A stretch of DNA of 64,000 nucleotides. Origin: Paenilisteria riparia FSL S10-1204 (GTDB taxonomy: Bacteria > Bacillota > Bacilli > Lactobacillales > Listeriaceae). Shown here in pieces: positions 55,300 through 64,000 of the stretch. The stretch spans positions 124,001 to 188,000 of the forward strand of contig NZ_AODL01000007.1 of assembly GCF_000525995.1 (NCBI RefSeq), read 5' to 3'. A model generated the notes under the pieces. It was given only the letters and a program-made list of their open reading frames with translations, searched no databases and was not told the DNA's origin. How positions within the stretch are numbered: position 1 is the stretch's first letter; every line of letters begins with the position of its first letter. The translations under genes were made by a program, and so were the position numbers.

Positions 55300-55992
55300 T
55301 TAATGCAATGAACCAGCGACTTCAAAGCCTACCATTTGTTTCAATGCATAAATATCCAAAATCGTAATTGGTTTTGGTGTTAATTTGACAAGCCCATCTT
55401 CTTCAAATTTGGATAAAATCGTCGTTGCATATTCCCGTGTAATTTGACAATAACTTGCAAGGTGATGTTGACAAATTTCTTTTGGTAACTGTCCTTCTCC
55501 TTTACCCAAATTTTTCGATTCTAAATGCAATAATGCGGCTGCAACCTTCGCTTTTGCTGGTAAAAGGTTAAATTGACCGTAATAATTAACAGATTGTGTT
55601 AAGTTTTCAATAATTTTAAGCAAAATCGAGGTTCCCCAACCAGATTCATCGATGACATTTAAAACGAAATATGGATCAATAAAGTAGGCTGTTGTCTCCG
55701 ATATTGTTTCTAACGCAAATTGGCTACTTCCTCGAGATAGTAATGAAGCGAACCCGATAAATTCTCCATCCCCAGAAAATGATATCGTCGTTTCTTTTGT
55801 ATTATGGCTTGCCACAATTTTGGTTACTCCTTTTTCTATATAAATGAATGAACGATTCTCTGTTACACTAGCATCAATAACAGTTTTTGCTGGTAATACT
55901 TTCTTCTTGGAATATTTATCAAATGACTTGTTGGAAAATAAGAGTATTTCCAGAAAATTTTCGTCTATTTCAACTCCAAATGTTTGTAGCAT
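55300..55992 (-). CDS. Crp/Fnr-family transcriptional regulator
   Basis: 230 residues: cNMP-like beta-barrel (about 20-130) and C-terminal wHTH with HHLASYCQITREYATTILSKFEEDGLV. Listeria genomes hold many such PrfA-related regulators. No Fe-S cysteine cluster as in Fnr. Target unknown. The 300 bases upstream (55993-56292) contain no gene or clear signal. Confidence 0.85.
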   Translation of the reverse strand: MLQTFGVEIDENFLEILLFSNKSFDKYSKKKVLPAKTVIDASVTENRSFIYIEKGVTKIVASHNTKETTISFSGDGEFIGFASLLSRGSSQFALETISETTAYFIDPYFVLNVIDESGWGTSILLKIIENLTQSVNYYGQFNLLPAKAKVAAALLHLESKNLGKGEGQLPKEICQHHLASYCQITREYATTILSKFEEDGLVKLTPKPITILDIYALKQMVGFEVAGSLH

Positions 55993-56292
55993 ATAAATGC
56001 CTCCTTTTATATTTATGTTTCTAGTATTTGAAACTTCTTTTTAGGTTAATCGCTTCCTTGTTTTGGGTGCCATACGTTTAGAACTTAACATGATCCAAAA
56101 AATTGTGCGTTGCGTAAAACGGTATATCCGAAACCGTACGCATTGCCGTTTACTTTTCGCTTACATATTGGGGGGATGACATACGAGGAAATGCATTGAG
56201 GTATGGGACTCTATTTATATTTTTCAAGTGAAGCCAAGAACATCATCGATGACTAATGGATCTTCTCTTCTATCTTACTTTTTGTGTGTTAT

Positions 56293-57270
56293 TCATCTAC
56301 CAATTTTAAAAATACTAGCTATTAATTCATGAAATTTCGTCAAAAATGTGGCAGATTCCATGAAGAGTCCGCTGAAGATAGTGAAGACCCAGAGAACGGC
56401 AAGGTACAGGATGGTTGATTTTCGGATAGCGCCATGTGCTTTTTTTGCGCTATACGCATGTGCTGTGTCCAGTTGTTCTACGTTGGCTTGGCGTTTCTTA
56501 AGGTTTTGTTGGTATGCTTTCTTTTCTTCTTTGGATAGTTTGTTGAAATGATGGACGAATTTGCTGTACTCTAAGCCTACTTCATCGGCTGGACCATCTA
56601 AGCGGATTTCGCCGTAGTGTAGCCAGATGATGCGATCGCACAAATCACGAACTTGGCGGAGTGCGTGGCTGACAAAGAAAATGGTTTTTCCTGAAGCTTG
56701 AAACTCGGCGATTTTGTCGGTACATTTTTTGTAAAACGTGGTATCGCCAACGGATAAGGCTTCGTCAATAATCAAGATGTCTGGATCGATTTGAACAGCA
56801 ATGGCAAAACCAAGGCGGGCTTTCATACCGCTGGAATAGCGCTTGATGGGTTGATCGATGAATTCGTGTAAGTCGGCAAATTCGGTAATCGCGGGAATCA
56901 TCTTGGCAATTTGTTGATTGGAATAGCCAAGCATGATACATTTCAAACGAATGTTTTCCATGCCAGACAAGTTCGGTTTTAAACCTGCACCAATGGCTAA
57001 TAAAGAAACGTCCCCTTTTGTTTCGACGGTGCCATGACTTGGCTGGATAATGCCTGCTAAAATGTTGGATATGGTTGATTTTCCTGAACCGTTAAGTCCG
57101 ATTAATCCGACCGTTTCACCTGGTTGAACTGTAAATGAAATGTCTCGTAATGCTAGAAAAGCCGGTTTGAATTGGTTGGGACGAAGTAAGGATCGTAGTT
57201 GCTTTGCTGGGCTTGTAATCATGCTATATTGTTTGGAAACATGTGCGACACGCACGATAGGTTCTGTCAT
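56293..57270 (-). CDS. tagH: Teichoic-acid ABC transporter, ATPase
   Basis: 325 residues from ATG 57270. Walker A GLNGSGKSTIS, signature YSSGMKARLGF, Walker B ILIIDEALSVGD, the Wzt/TagH pattern. A C-terminal membrane segment (about 285-305) is present, as in TagH proteins. With TagG it exports polyprenol-linked wall teichoic acid or a similar glycan. Confidence 0.9.
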   Translation of the reverse strand: MTEPIVRVAHVSKQYSMITSPAKQLRSLLRPNQFKPAFLALRDISFTVQPGETVGLIGLNGSGKSTISNILAGIIQPSHGTVETKGDVSLLAIGAGLKPNLSGMENIRLKCIMLGYSNQQIAKMIPAITEFADLHEFIDQPIKRYSSGMKARLGFAIAVQIDPDILIIDEALSVGDTTFYKKCTDKIAEFQASGKTIFFVSHALRQVRDLCDRIIWLHYGEIRLDGPADEVGLEYSKFVHHFNKLSKEEKKAYQQNLKKRQANVEQLDTAHAYSAKKAHGAIRKSTILYLAVLWVFTIFSGLFMESATFLTKFHELIASIFKIGR

Positions 57271-57286
57271 TTTTGCTCGTCCTTTC

Positions 57287-58096
57287 TTATAAATAATCCA
57301 TAAAGCGATCTTTAAAGCGAAGATGTACAATAGAGCCAACGCCTAAGACGAGTAATGTGGCTCCCCAGAAGTACGCTGTCCACCACGGTTCTTCGAAAAA
57401 CCACTGCCGTGAGAAGAAACTGTCGCGAAAGCCTTCAATGATATACACAAACGGATTTAATTTTAAAATTTTAGTGAGTAGGGAGTCTGGATTGGCGGTT
57501 ACATCGACCACGGCGCCGGATACGAAGAATAAAAGTCGCATCGCAGAGCTGATAATCAGCTGGTAATCGCGGAATAAAATCGTGACGGTGGCATTGAATA
57601 AAGACACGGCGTACAAGAATAAGCACATACATAGGAAGTAGTAGAAAAATTGTGTCCAGTAAATCGTTGGAAAAATATGATTGACTAGTAAAAATCCGAG
57701 TAATATGACAAGCATCGTCGCGTAGCTGTAAAGTGATTTAAAAATCGTAATCGACGGCAAAATACTCATCGGGAACTTCACCCGTGAAACCATAGTCAAA
57801 TTACTATAAATCGAGTTCGCGCCAGAAACAATAATGGCACTGATGAAAAACCATGGAATAACGCCAGCAAGCATCCAAACAATGTATGGCACACCTGCAT
57901 CCATCGACGCTGCTCCGTTCATTCGAATCCCGAACACGAAATAGTATATCAACACTTGCAATGTCGGGCTTAACACTTCCCAAATCATCCCCAAGTAATG
58001 GCTTTGATACACCGCTCGTTGGTCATACCTCGCAATCCGCGCAATTTTACGAAAATGCTGTGCCTGCTCTTTTAAAATTTGAACCGTTTCGCGCAT
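57287..58096 (-). CDS. tagG: Teichoic-acid ABC transporter, permease
   Basis: 269 residues, six membrane segments, ABC-2 type. YQSHYLGMIWEVLSPTLQVLIYYFVFG split over the first segment, and LNPFVYIIEGFRDSFF near the end, are TagG/Wzm features. It lies 16 bases upstream of tagH in the operon. Confidence 0.9.
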   Translation of the reverse strand: MRETVQILKEQAQHFRKIARIARYDQRAVYQSHYLGMIWEVLSPTLQVLIYYFVFGIRMNGAASMDAGVPYIVWMLAGVIPWFFISAIIVSGANSIYSNLTMVSRVKFPMSILPSITIFKSLYSYATMLVILLGFLLVNHIFPTIYWTQFFYYFLCMCLFLYAVSLFNATVTILFRDYQLIISSAMRLLFFVSGAVVDVTANPDSLLTKILKLNPFVYIIEGFRDSFFSRQWFFEEPWWTAYFWGATLLVLGVGSIVHLRFKDRFMDYL

Positions 58097-58123
58097 CGTT
58101 TATGTTCACTTCTTCCTTTGTTT

Positions 58124-59155
58124 TTAGATCATGTTAGAGACAGTTTCAACTAAGAATGGGGTAAAATATTGTCCCGTCTGATTGTGTTCGGTGTAATCCG
58201 CTAAATCCAGACGATAGGTCACTTCGCGTTTATCCAGCTCTTTAAATAGTGGCATAAGATGTTTCGGATAATGGAAATCGCCTTTTCCTACATGGAAATG
58301 TAATGCTGGAAATTGCGTGGCTTTGGCTACTTGGTTCAAAATCAGCTGATTCCAAAATTGTTTGCCCAGCGCATGATTGTCACCAAGCATCCGATAATAG
58401 CGTTCCCGCATCGAATCCGAAGTCGCACGTTGGTTCAAGTAATTGGCAATATACACTTGCGGAGCGCCGATAATGGCTTTGCCGTAACGATATTTCAAAC
58501 TGTAGTACAATGCTGCGGCACCACCTTTACTAGAGCCTGTCGCAATAATATTTTCAGCAGAAATATGGCATTGATTCGCAATCGTCGTGATTAAACTCAC
58601 CACGCTACGCTCAAATTGATGCTCTCTTCCAAAACCAACATAGTAACAAAATTGCTCTTGATACGAATCTAAAATAAACAACTTATTCGCATCCACTGGT
58701 TCTAAGGTCCGAATGTGGTTATACACGGGTGCACCGCCACGAAACTCTGTGGAATAAAGCCCTGAAAACGATAGAATTAAATGCTTCGAAGGCTTCTTCG
58801 CTGGCTGGAATAAATACTTGACCGGCACATCATCCAAGAAGATTTTTTCACCTGGAAACGTAACTTCTAATTCTTTTTCTGCAACACAATCAATATACAG
58901 TTCATTGGAAACTTGCGCGAACACGACTTCTTCTCCTTGGCGAACAAAAAGTCTGATTTTGTAAGCACCGCTAAATACTGGTCGGAATTGAATCTCGTTC
59001 TTTTTGCTAGCTGCTTCATACCAACATTTCTCGATGAGCTGGTTATCTTGATACACGTAATACGCAAATTCACACGGTTCGGTGGCTCCTGTCACGGTGA
59101 AAAAAAGCGCTAGGCTGGCATCTTGATATCGGACATCGTCCATTGTGATTTTCAT
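58124..59155 (-). CDS. Two-domain beta-sandwich / alpha-beta hydrolase protein (Asp2- or XcbB-like)
   Basis: 343 residues. N-terminal beta-sandwich of about 90 residues (FAYYVYQDNQLIEKCWYE ... SGAYKIRLFV), then an alpha/beta hydrolase domain with IIATGSSKGGAAALYYSLKY (nucleophile Ser) and closing residues YTEHNQTG. The GSSKGG elbow is shared with Asp2 of accessory Sec systems and with XcbB/CpsF capsule proteins. No signal peptide. Probably modifies a cell-surface glycan precursor in the cytosol (inference). Confidence 0.7.
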   Translation of the reverse strand: MKITMDDVRYQDASLALFFTVTGATEPCEFAYYVYQDNQLIEKCWYEAASKKNEIQFRPVFSGAYKIRLFVRQGEEVVFAQVSNELYIDCVAEKELEVTFPGEKIFLDDVPVKYLFQPAKKPSKHLILSFSGLYSTEFRGGAPVYNHIRTLEPVDANKLFILDSYQEQFCYYVGFGREHQFERSVVSLITTIANQCHISAENIIATGSSKGGAAALYYSLKYRYGKAIIGAPQVYIANYLNQRATSDSMRERYYRMLGDNHALGKQFWNQLILNQVAKATQFPALHFHVGKGDFHYPKHLMPLFKELDKREVTYRLDLADYTEHNQTGQYFTPFLVETVSNMI

Positions 59156-59171
59156 ATAGCTTATCTCCTAT

Positions 59172-59969
59172 CTATTGTTCCTTTAGTACGCGAACGGAAG
59201 GGGCAATCTTAATCGCTTGTTGGTCCATCCGATTTTCACTTTGGTCAATGACGTCTTCTAAAGCCCCGTAGATAAACGTGGTGTACTGATTGACAAGGCG
59301 TGTATGTCGTTCATCACTGCGATTTAGAAGCAGCTCACTCGCAATCCCTTTTTTCGTTAAAAAGGTTTGGTAGCGAAGTAATGCCTCGAATTGGATGTCG
59401 AAAATGCCGGAGTACACGTACAACTTCGTGTTTTTGTAGCCCGCGTACAGCTTATCTGCAAACAGAAATTCATCTACTTGCTTCTCGAAACCAGGCGTGT
59501 TCCCGTAAAACAAAGCTTTCTCATCAGGACACAAACGGTTAATAAAGCGCCCGACGTGTATTTGCGGTATGAGCGAAAGGACATCGGTAATGAGTGGGTT
59601 CATGACACCGTAAAGTAGCGCGCCTGTCCCGCCTTTACTTGATCCAAAAGCGATGACACGTTGGTAGCCATGTTGTTTAATAAATGTTGTCAGTGCTTCG
59701 TTGAAAGCTTCATGAATGAATGTCCCATGATCCATGAAATACCAGCCATACACACTCGAAAAGTGATCCTTCACGAAGAAATAATCAGCTTTAGGCACGC
59801 GCTCTGCGAACTTCATCCACGTATAACGCTCATGCATTTCGGCGACTTCTTCTTGCGTCACCTTGCCGCTAGATATGTCTGGTATCGCATCGTTTAATGG
59901 CTTGGCGGCATTTTGGAAGACCAGCACAAGTGTCTTACTTCCATTGATTAAATGTTTTCCGTGTAACAT
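59172..59969 (-). CDS. Alpha/beta hydrolase-fold protein, homologous to the domain next door
   Basis: 265 residues, SD GAGGAG. VIAFGSSKGGTGALLYGVMNP matches the nucleophile elbow of the protein at 58124, followed by a similar IPQIHVGRFINRL. It lacks the N-terminal beta-sandwich; that domain is encoded separately by the next gene upstream. His in RSDERHTRL may complete the active site. Confidence 0.72.
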   Translation of the reverse strand: MLHGKHLINGSKTLVLVFQNAAKPLNDAIPDISSGKVTQEEVAEMHERYTWMKFAERVPKADYFFVKDHFSSVYGWYFMDHGTFIHEAFNEALTTFIKQHGYQRVIAFGSSKGGTGALLYGVMNPLITDVLSLIPQIHVGRFINRLCPDEKALFYGNTPGFEKQVDEFLFADKLYAGYKNTKLYVYSGIFDIQFEALLRYQTFLTKKGIASELLLNRSDERHTRLVNQYTTFIYGALEDVIDQSENRMDQQAIKIAPSVRVLKEQ

Positions 59970-59997
59970 GTTTCATCTCCTCTTCGCTCAATAGTCC

Positions 59998-60294
59998 TTA
60001 ATCATCGTATACTGAACGGCTTTGCTGGATTGTGTGATGACTTTTGCCCGTATTTTTGTTTTTTGCAAATACTTTCACGCGGTACTCACCTGGTGCTGTA
60101 ATTTCTAGTTGGTGCGTGTCGAATTTCTTGTAGGGTGATTTTTCAATCGCATCTACCTCACCTGTTTTATACACATAAAAGGCATACATCCATTCTTGGT
60201 TTGGATCTGTCGACATCGCTTTAATTTGTAGATAGGCTTTGTTGAAAAAAATGGCTACGTGTTGTATCGGCGCCTGTTCTATCTTGTTTTCCAT
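59998..60294 (-). CDS. Stand-alone beta-sandwich domain protein
   Basis: 98 residues from ATG 60294 (ATG 60309 lies directly against the SD AAAGG). MYAFYVYKTGEVDAIEKSPY ... PGEYRVKVFAKN follows the same pattern as the N-domain of the protein at 58124 (FAYYVYQDN ... GAYKIRLFV). It is separated from the hydrolase gene by 28 bases with its own SD. Confidence 0.7.
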   Translation of the reverse strand: MENKIEQAPIQHVAIFFNKAYLQIKAMSTDPNQEWMYAFYVYKTGEVDAIEKSPYKKFDTHQLEITAPGEYRVKVFAKNKNTGKSHHTIQQSRSVYDD

Positions 60295-60315
60295 GGAAAT
60301 TTCTATCATCCTTTC

Positions 60316-62463
60316 TTATTTCGCTGCGGTGAGGCTGTCTCGTACTAGGACAGCAACTTCCCGGACAATTCTTTTTCTATCAAATTTCGTTTTGGCAAAC
60401 TGCTTTCTTTCGGTCATTTCGGCTTCTGTTAATCCGTGTTGTTCCACTGTTGCGATCGCGTCTTCTAACGTGTGCACGATATATTTTTCCGGATAAACGG
60501 TATCGGCGCCTTTCCAGTCACGAATCACTGGTACAGAACCACTGGCCATCGCTTCGGAAACCGACACGTGTGAGCCTTCGTAATCACTTGGTGATAATAA
60601 ATACCCAATCGTGCTCATCCATTCATGAACGTCATCCCCATGCGGTTCGAAAATAACATTGTCTTTCCAAGGCGCATTCTCAATTCGTTCAAAAACGGCG
60701 TCATAATAAGCGCGTTCTTTCTCACGAGCCATTAGCCAAGCCACATCTTTCGGATGCTTACTCTTAATCGACAACGTGTAGCGCGGGTCTTTTTTCCACA
60801 TCGCTTCTAGTAAATCCACAGCTAAGTCTACCCGTTTTCTCGCTGGTAAAATACCGCAAATCCCTAAACGAAATGCTTGACCATCTCGTTTCGGAAGATC
60901 AAATTTTTCGGCGTCCAGTAAATTATCAATATAGACCATCTTATGACGTGGAATCCCGAAGATGCGGTGAAACTCTTCTAGCATATATGGTGTAATCACA
61001 ATGATTTTGTGAATATTGTCGAGGTTCATTAAACGTGGAAACTTCAAATCTTTCTCTTGGAAATGCATACGTACGATGATTTCTTGATGCGGTTGTTTAT
61101 GATTCGAGTACCAAACGGCATTTCCGAGTCCCCATTCACAAAAGACAACATCTGCCCATGCCGAACAGGCCAAGCTATGCTTTTCATCGTGTTTCTCATG
61201 CGAACTCCACACATCGGTCCGTACTTCAAAATGCGGATGCCCTTCAAAATGTTCGATTAACATACGGGCAAATTTCAAGTCATGACCGGCAAATACAATT
61301 TTAATGGGTTGTTTTTGGAATGACCAGATAAAGTCTTTCAAACGCTGATATGCCGCGTGGAACGTAAAGTACTTACTTGCTTCATACATTTGTTCTGCTG
61401 CTTGACGGTAAAGCGTTTCGTCTTGTAACACACGCGCGGTCTTCTCAATGAAGTCCGCTTCTGTATCGACAAATAATGGATAATCCGCTCCTAAAATGGC
61501 TTCATGCATCTTTGTTTTTCGAACTAATGCTGGTTTTCCTAGACGACCGTATTCCAGAAGTTTACTGGATAGTTCGACGCTATCGTCATTGTCTAATCCA
61601 GGGCTACGCCAGCTAATGCCAATATCGGCTTCTTCAATCAAGTCTTGGCAGTGTTCCCTAGAAACAGCGCCGACCCAATCTATCGATGCTTCTTCATTAA
61701 ATGCTTTTTTAATGCGAAGTTGGGCTTCACGTTCTCGCAAACGTTCCTGAAATTTATCGCCCACAATTTGTGTATGAATCCGTGGATCCATCGCATGTAA
61801 TTTTTTCGTTGCGGCAATGATTTCTTCGGTGTACCAATCTTCGTGGAACTTACCGCTGTAAATCAATCGGCTATGCTTATTTCTAAAACTGGGGATGCTG
61901 TCGGACTCAGGAACCATCGGATACAACAAGCGGATTTTCTCGCCATCAACGGCAATCAATTTTTGGAAGGCTTCTTTCGTTTCTTTCGTTTGTAAAAAAA
62001 GATGGTCAAAGTGATCGTAGACGCGTTTTAAATCGGCGCGTTCTTCTGGTGTGGAGCGATTATCGTGCTTGAAATCTGTTAAATAGGGCACGGTGATATG
62101 ACGGAAAGCTTCGTGCTTCATCATTTCACGCACGAGGTCAAACCCACGAACAATGACTAATTGATACGGATTTTCCTGATGTAGCTGCAACATGATGGAC
62201 ACGGCTTCTTCTACTTTCAAACGTGTCGGTTGCTTAAAACTCATGGTCGAAAAACGCTCAAACGGCTGAATCAATTGCAAGTTTGCCTTCCCTTTTAAAG
62301 CATTCGTTAAGCGATTATTTTGCTCCTTAGCTTTTAAAAGTAGGTCTACCTGTATATGGGAATTCATACTTAGCACTGGCGCGATGGAAGTTAGCCACAC
62401 CGCAGAACCGTCCATAAAATTTAAATCAATATCTCCATATAACAGAATTCGTAGTTCACTCAT
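60316..62463 (-). CDS. Large glycosyltransferase with two GT-B-like halves
   Basis: 715 residues. The first half (to about 390) has a GT4-like end, DDSVELSSKLLEYGRLGKPALV; the second half (about 395-715) has GILPARKRVDLAVDLLEAM and SPSDYEGSHVSVSEAMASGSVPVI, a full GT4 nucleotide-sugar site. No signal peptide or membrane segment. Likely builds the exported teichoic acid or polysaccharide of the tagGH operon; sugar unknown. Confidence 0.8.
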   Translation of the reverse strand: MSELRILLYGDIDLNFMDGSAVWLTSIAPVLSMNSHIQVDLLLKAKEQNNRLTNALKGKANLQLIQPFERFSTMSFKQPTRLKVEEAVSIMLQLHQENPYQLVIVRGFDLVREMMKHEAFRHITVPYLTDFKHDNRSTPEERADLKRVYDHFDHLFLQTKETKEAFQKLIAVDGEKIRLLYPMVPESDSIPSFRNKHSRLIYSGKFHEDWYTEEIIAATKKLHAMDPRIHTQIVGDKFQERLREREAQLRIKKAFNEEASIDWVGAVSREHCQDLIEEADIGISWRSPGLDNDDSVELSSKLLEYGRLGKPALVRKTKMHEAILGADYPLFVDTEADFIEKTARVLQDETLYRQAAEQMYEASKYFTFHAAYQRLKDFIWSFQKQPIKIVFAGHDLKFARMLIEHFEGHPHFEVRTDVWSSHEKHDEKHSLACSAWADVVFCEWGLGNAVWYSNHKQPHQEIIVRMHFQEKDLKFPRLMNLDNIHKIIVITPYMLEEFHRIFGIPRHKMVYIDNLLDAEKFDLPKRDGQAFRLGICGILPARKRVDLAVDLLEAMWKKDPRYTLSIKSKHPKDVAWLMAREKERAYYDAVFERIENAPWKDNVIFEPHGDDVHEWMSTIGYLLSPSDYEGSHVSVSEAMASGSVPVIRDWKGADTVYPEKYIVHTLEDAIATVEQHGLTEAEMTERKQFAKTKFDRKRIVREVAVLVRDSLTAAK

Positions 62464-62478
62464 TCCTGTATCTTCCTC

Positions 62479-64000
62479 CTATATTTCAACGTGGCGAATC
62501 CACTGCTCTTCCGCGTATTTCCCGTTGTGAATAAAATTATATTTGTCGGCACTAAACAACTTGGCGCCTTGTTTCAAGTAGCTGGATAAATCCGCTCCCT
62601 GCGTAAATTCCGTAAGCAGTGTTTTTAAATCTTTTCGGAATGTAAAATGACTGTTTAAAATGGCTTGCGTACTAGATAACTTCGTCGTAAAAGTGTATTC
62701 CTCTGTCTCTTTGACACCCCAGTACTTGCCGTCTTTCTTGCGAATATAATTGCCTTTTCCAATAAAATCAGCATCGGTATACGCCGTCGCAATCATCAAA
62801 TCCTCCAGATAGTTCCGTCCGTAGAAATGATTTTCTCCTAAGAAAGCTACAAAATCAGAAGCTACTAAGTCGTTCAAGCGTTGATAATTCGTGACATAAT
62901 TGAGTAAAGAAATCGAGATCGTTTCGCTTTGATACGTGTTCATCATCTCGTTGATATTTTGGAAATCGAATACATTGCGGACAAAAACATGTAATTTCTT
63001 CGCCGTATAGGTTTGTTTATGGAATGTTTGCATCACATGTTGTAGTGCTTCTTCTGATTCCACAATGCTGATAACCGCCACTTCTTTTTGCTTCACTGGC
63101 AAGGAAATGCCCATATTTTCTAGCATGAACTGTAAGCGATGTTTATACGTGTGCTTATTGTAAATTTCACGGATACCGGCTAAAGATAGCTGGCGGTAGC
63201 GCTGTTCATCATGGGCAATCGCCGTCATCTGTTGGCGTAAGTCGTCTGGATTTTGAGCGATCATTACTACATTGCCAAAAATGCGTTCGATACCTTCTGA
63301 ATAGCTGCTCAAAATGGGAGTTCCTGAGGCTAGTCCTTCAAAGACACGTCTCGAAAACATCGTTGGGGAATGAATCACACTGTTGACGTTTAGCATGAAA
63401 CGGTATCCTTTATACGCCTTATCAATCTCGTTGTACGCGAGACTGCCCACAACATTTTGCTCAAACGCCGCTGGGAAACGAAATTCTGGTTCGGTACGCG
63501 CATAGTTCCGGTCGTAAATCGTCAAGCCGAATTCGTTACTAATAGCCAGCATCTCATCCATAATCTCGCGACGCTCTGGATGGCGGTTCGCATAATACGA
63601 TCCGGCGAAGCAAACACCGTCTTCTCGTGGTGTGTCCAATTGAATTGGATTATGGTGTTTTGGCTCTGCTGCAAAAGGAAGCGCATAGACATGTTTATGT
63701 TTCGCCTGCTTTTGATAGTCTGGAATTTTGTTCGCATCGGTCGTGTAAATATGGTCAAAGCGTTTCGCTGAATCAATGAATTTATCGAAGTGAATCGGAT
63801 CTTCTTTGTTCCAGAACACCGTTGGAATGCCATTGTCTCGGCACCATTGCAAGAGTTCAAATAGTTCCTCACGGCCAACGTTCGAGTAACGCCCAACTTT
63901 GTATTGCCACGTACCGAAATTACCGTGCCAAGCGGATTCTACAAACAAGAAATGCGGACGATTCGCTGTCAAAACTTCTTTCCAATTCTCCGGTGTGAAG
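62479..64000 (-). CDS. DUF3880-type glycosyltransferase, 5' end off window
   Basis: The frame is open to base 64000: FTPENWKEVLTANRPHFLFVESAWHGN continues without a start, so a TTG at 63972 is internal. Visible part about 507 residues. N-terminal DUF3880 fold with WCRDNGIPTVFWNKEDP, then a GT1 domain (SRRVFEGLASGTPILSSYSEGIERIF), then a C-terminal GT2-like segment (VAVISIVESEEALQHVMQTFHKQ). Part of the surface-glycan operon. Confidence 0.82.
   Translation of the reverse strand, partial: FTPENWKEVLTANRPHFLFVESAWHGNFGTWQYKVGRYSNVGREELFELLQWCRDNGIPTVFWNKEDPIHFDKFIDSAKRFDHIYTTDANKIPDYQKQAKHKHVYALPFAAEPKHHNPIQLDTPREDGVCFAGSYYANRHPERREIMDEMLAISNEFGLTIYDRNYARTEPEFRFPAAFEQNVVGSLAYNEIDKAYKGYRFMLNVNSVIHSPTMFSRRVFEGLASGTPILSSYSEGIERIFGNVVMIAQNPDDLRQQMTAIAHDEQRYRQLSLAGIREIYNKHTYKHRLQFMLENMGISLPVKQKEVAVISIVESEEALQHVMQTFHKQTYTAKKLHVFVRNVFDFQNINEMMNTYQSETISISLLNYVTNYQRLNDLVASDFVAFLGENHFYGRNYLEDLMIATAYTDADFIGKGNYIRKKDGKYWGVKETEEYTFTTKLSSTQAILNSHFTFRKDLKTLLTEFTQGADLSSYLKQGAKLFSADKYNFIHNGKYAEEQWIRHVEI

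Noticed and set aside
59969-59998. Treating the 98- and 265-residue genes as one frameshifted gene
   Set aside because: The downstream gene has a clear GAGGAG SD and its own ATG, and no homopolymer run joins the frames, unlike the other broken genes.

Overview
The window reads as a chromosomal segment of a Listeria-type Firmicute. The clearest signs are a coproheme decarboxylase (chdC) with the key residues known from Listeria HemQ, the nisin-resistance ABC pair anrAB right beside it, an lmo0937-family micro-membrane protein, a CU-rich small RNA that looks like LhrC, and LXG toxins with the small partner proteins typical of Listeria type VII loci. The species cannot be named from sequence alone. 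Gene order mixes blocks that I remember as far apart in L. monocytogenes, so a non-monocytogenes Listeria is likely.

Layout. 1-2.75 kb: a KimA-like potassium transporter running off the left edge and a six-tRNA operon (Glu, Val, Thr, Tyr, Gln, Lys). 2.9-6.5 kb: esterase, PAP2 phosphatase, a MarR-oxidoreductase pair, tRNA-Ala and an excisionase-like protein. 6.6-12.1 kb: nitroreductase, manA, chdC, anrAB. 12.2-14.8 kb: a secreted two-repeat protein, small hypotheticals and a dead IS1182-like transposase. 14.8-19.1 kb: a type VII LXG toxin locus with TNT (NAD-glycohydrolase-like) C-termini, immunity candidates and an orphan second toxin cassette between two related hairpins. 19.2-19.5 kb: the LhrC-like sRNA. 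19.5-35.3 kb: housekeeping and regulatory genes (maa-ywdI-ywdK, DoxX, HAD, pdxK, LCP protein, GntR pair, CorA, HelD). 35.7-44.0 kb: a divergent catabolic island (alcohol dehydrogenase, aldehyde dehydrogenase, aspartase-like lyase; IclR; MFS transporter and malic enzyme), flanked on both sides by copies of a long palindromic non-coding repeat. 44.4-55 kb: PhzF, an amino acid permease, cardiolipin synthase, and a Ca2+-ATPase / lactate dehydrogenase / YtvI operon. 55.3-64 kb: a Crp/Fnr regulator and a teichoic-acid or surface-polysaccharide cluster (tagH, tagG, two alpha/beta-hydrolase-fold proteins, two large glycosyltransferases) that runs off the right edge.

A repeated oddity: six protein genes are broken by one-base changes in or next to homopolymer runs, and tRNA-Val lacks one G of an expected G5 run. 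Each protein frame is restored by one base. This points to read-level homopolymer errors in the assembly, or less likely to real decay or slippage, so these genes should not be taken as inactive without checking.
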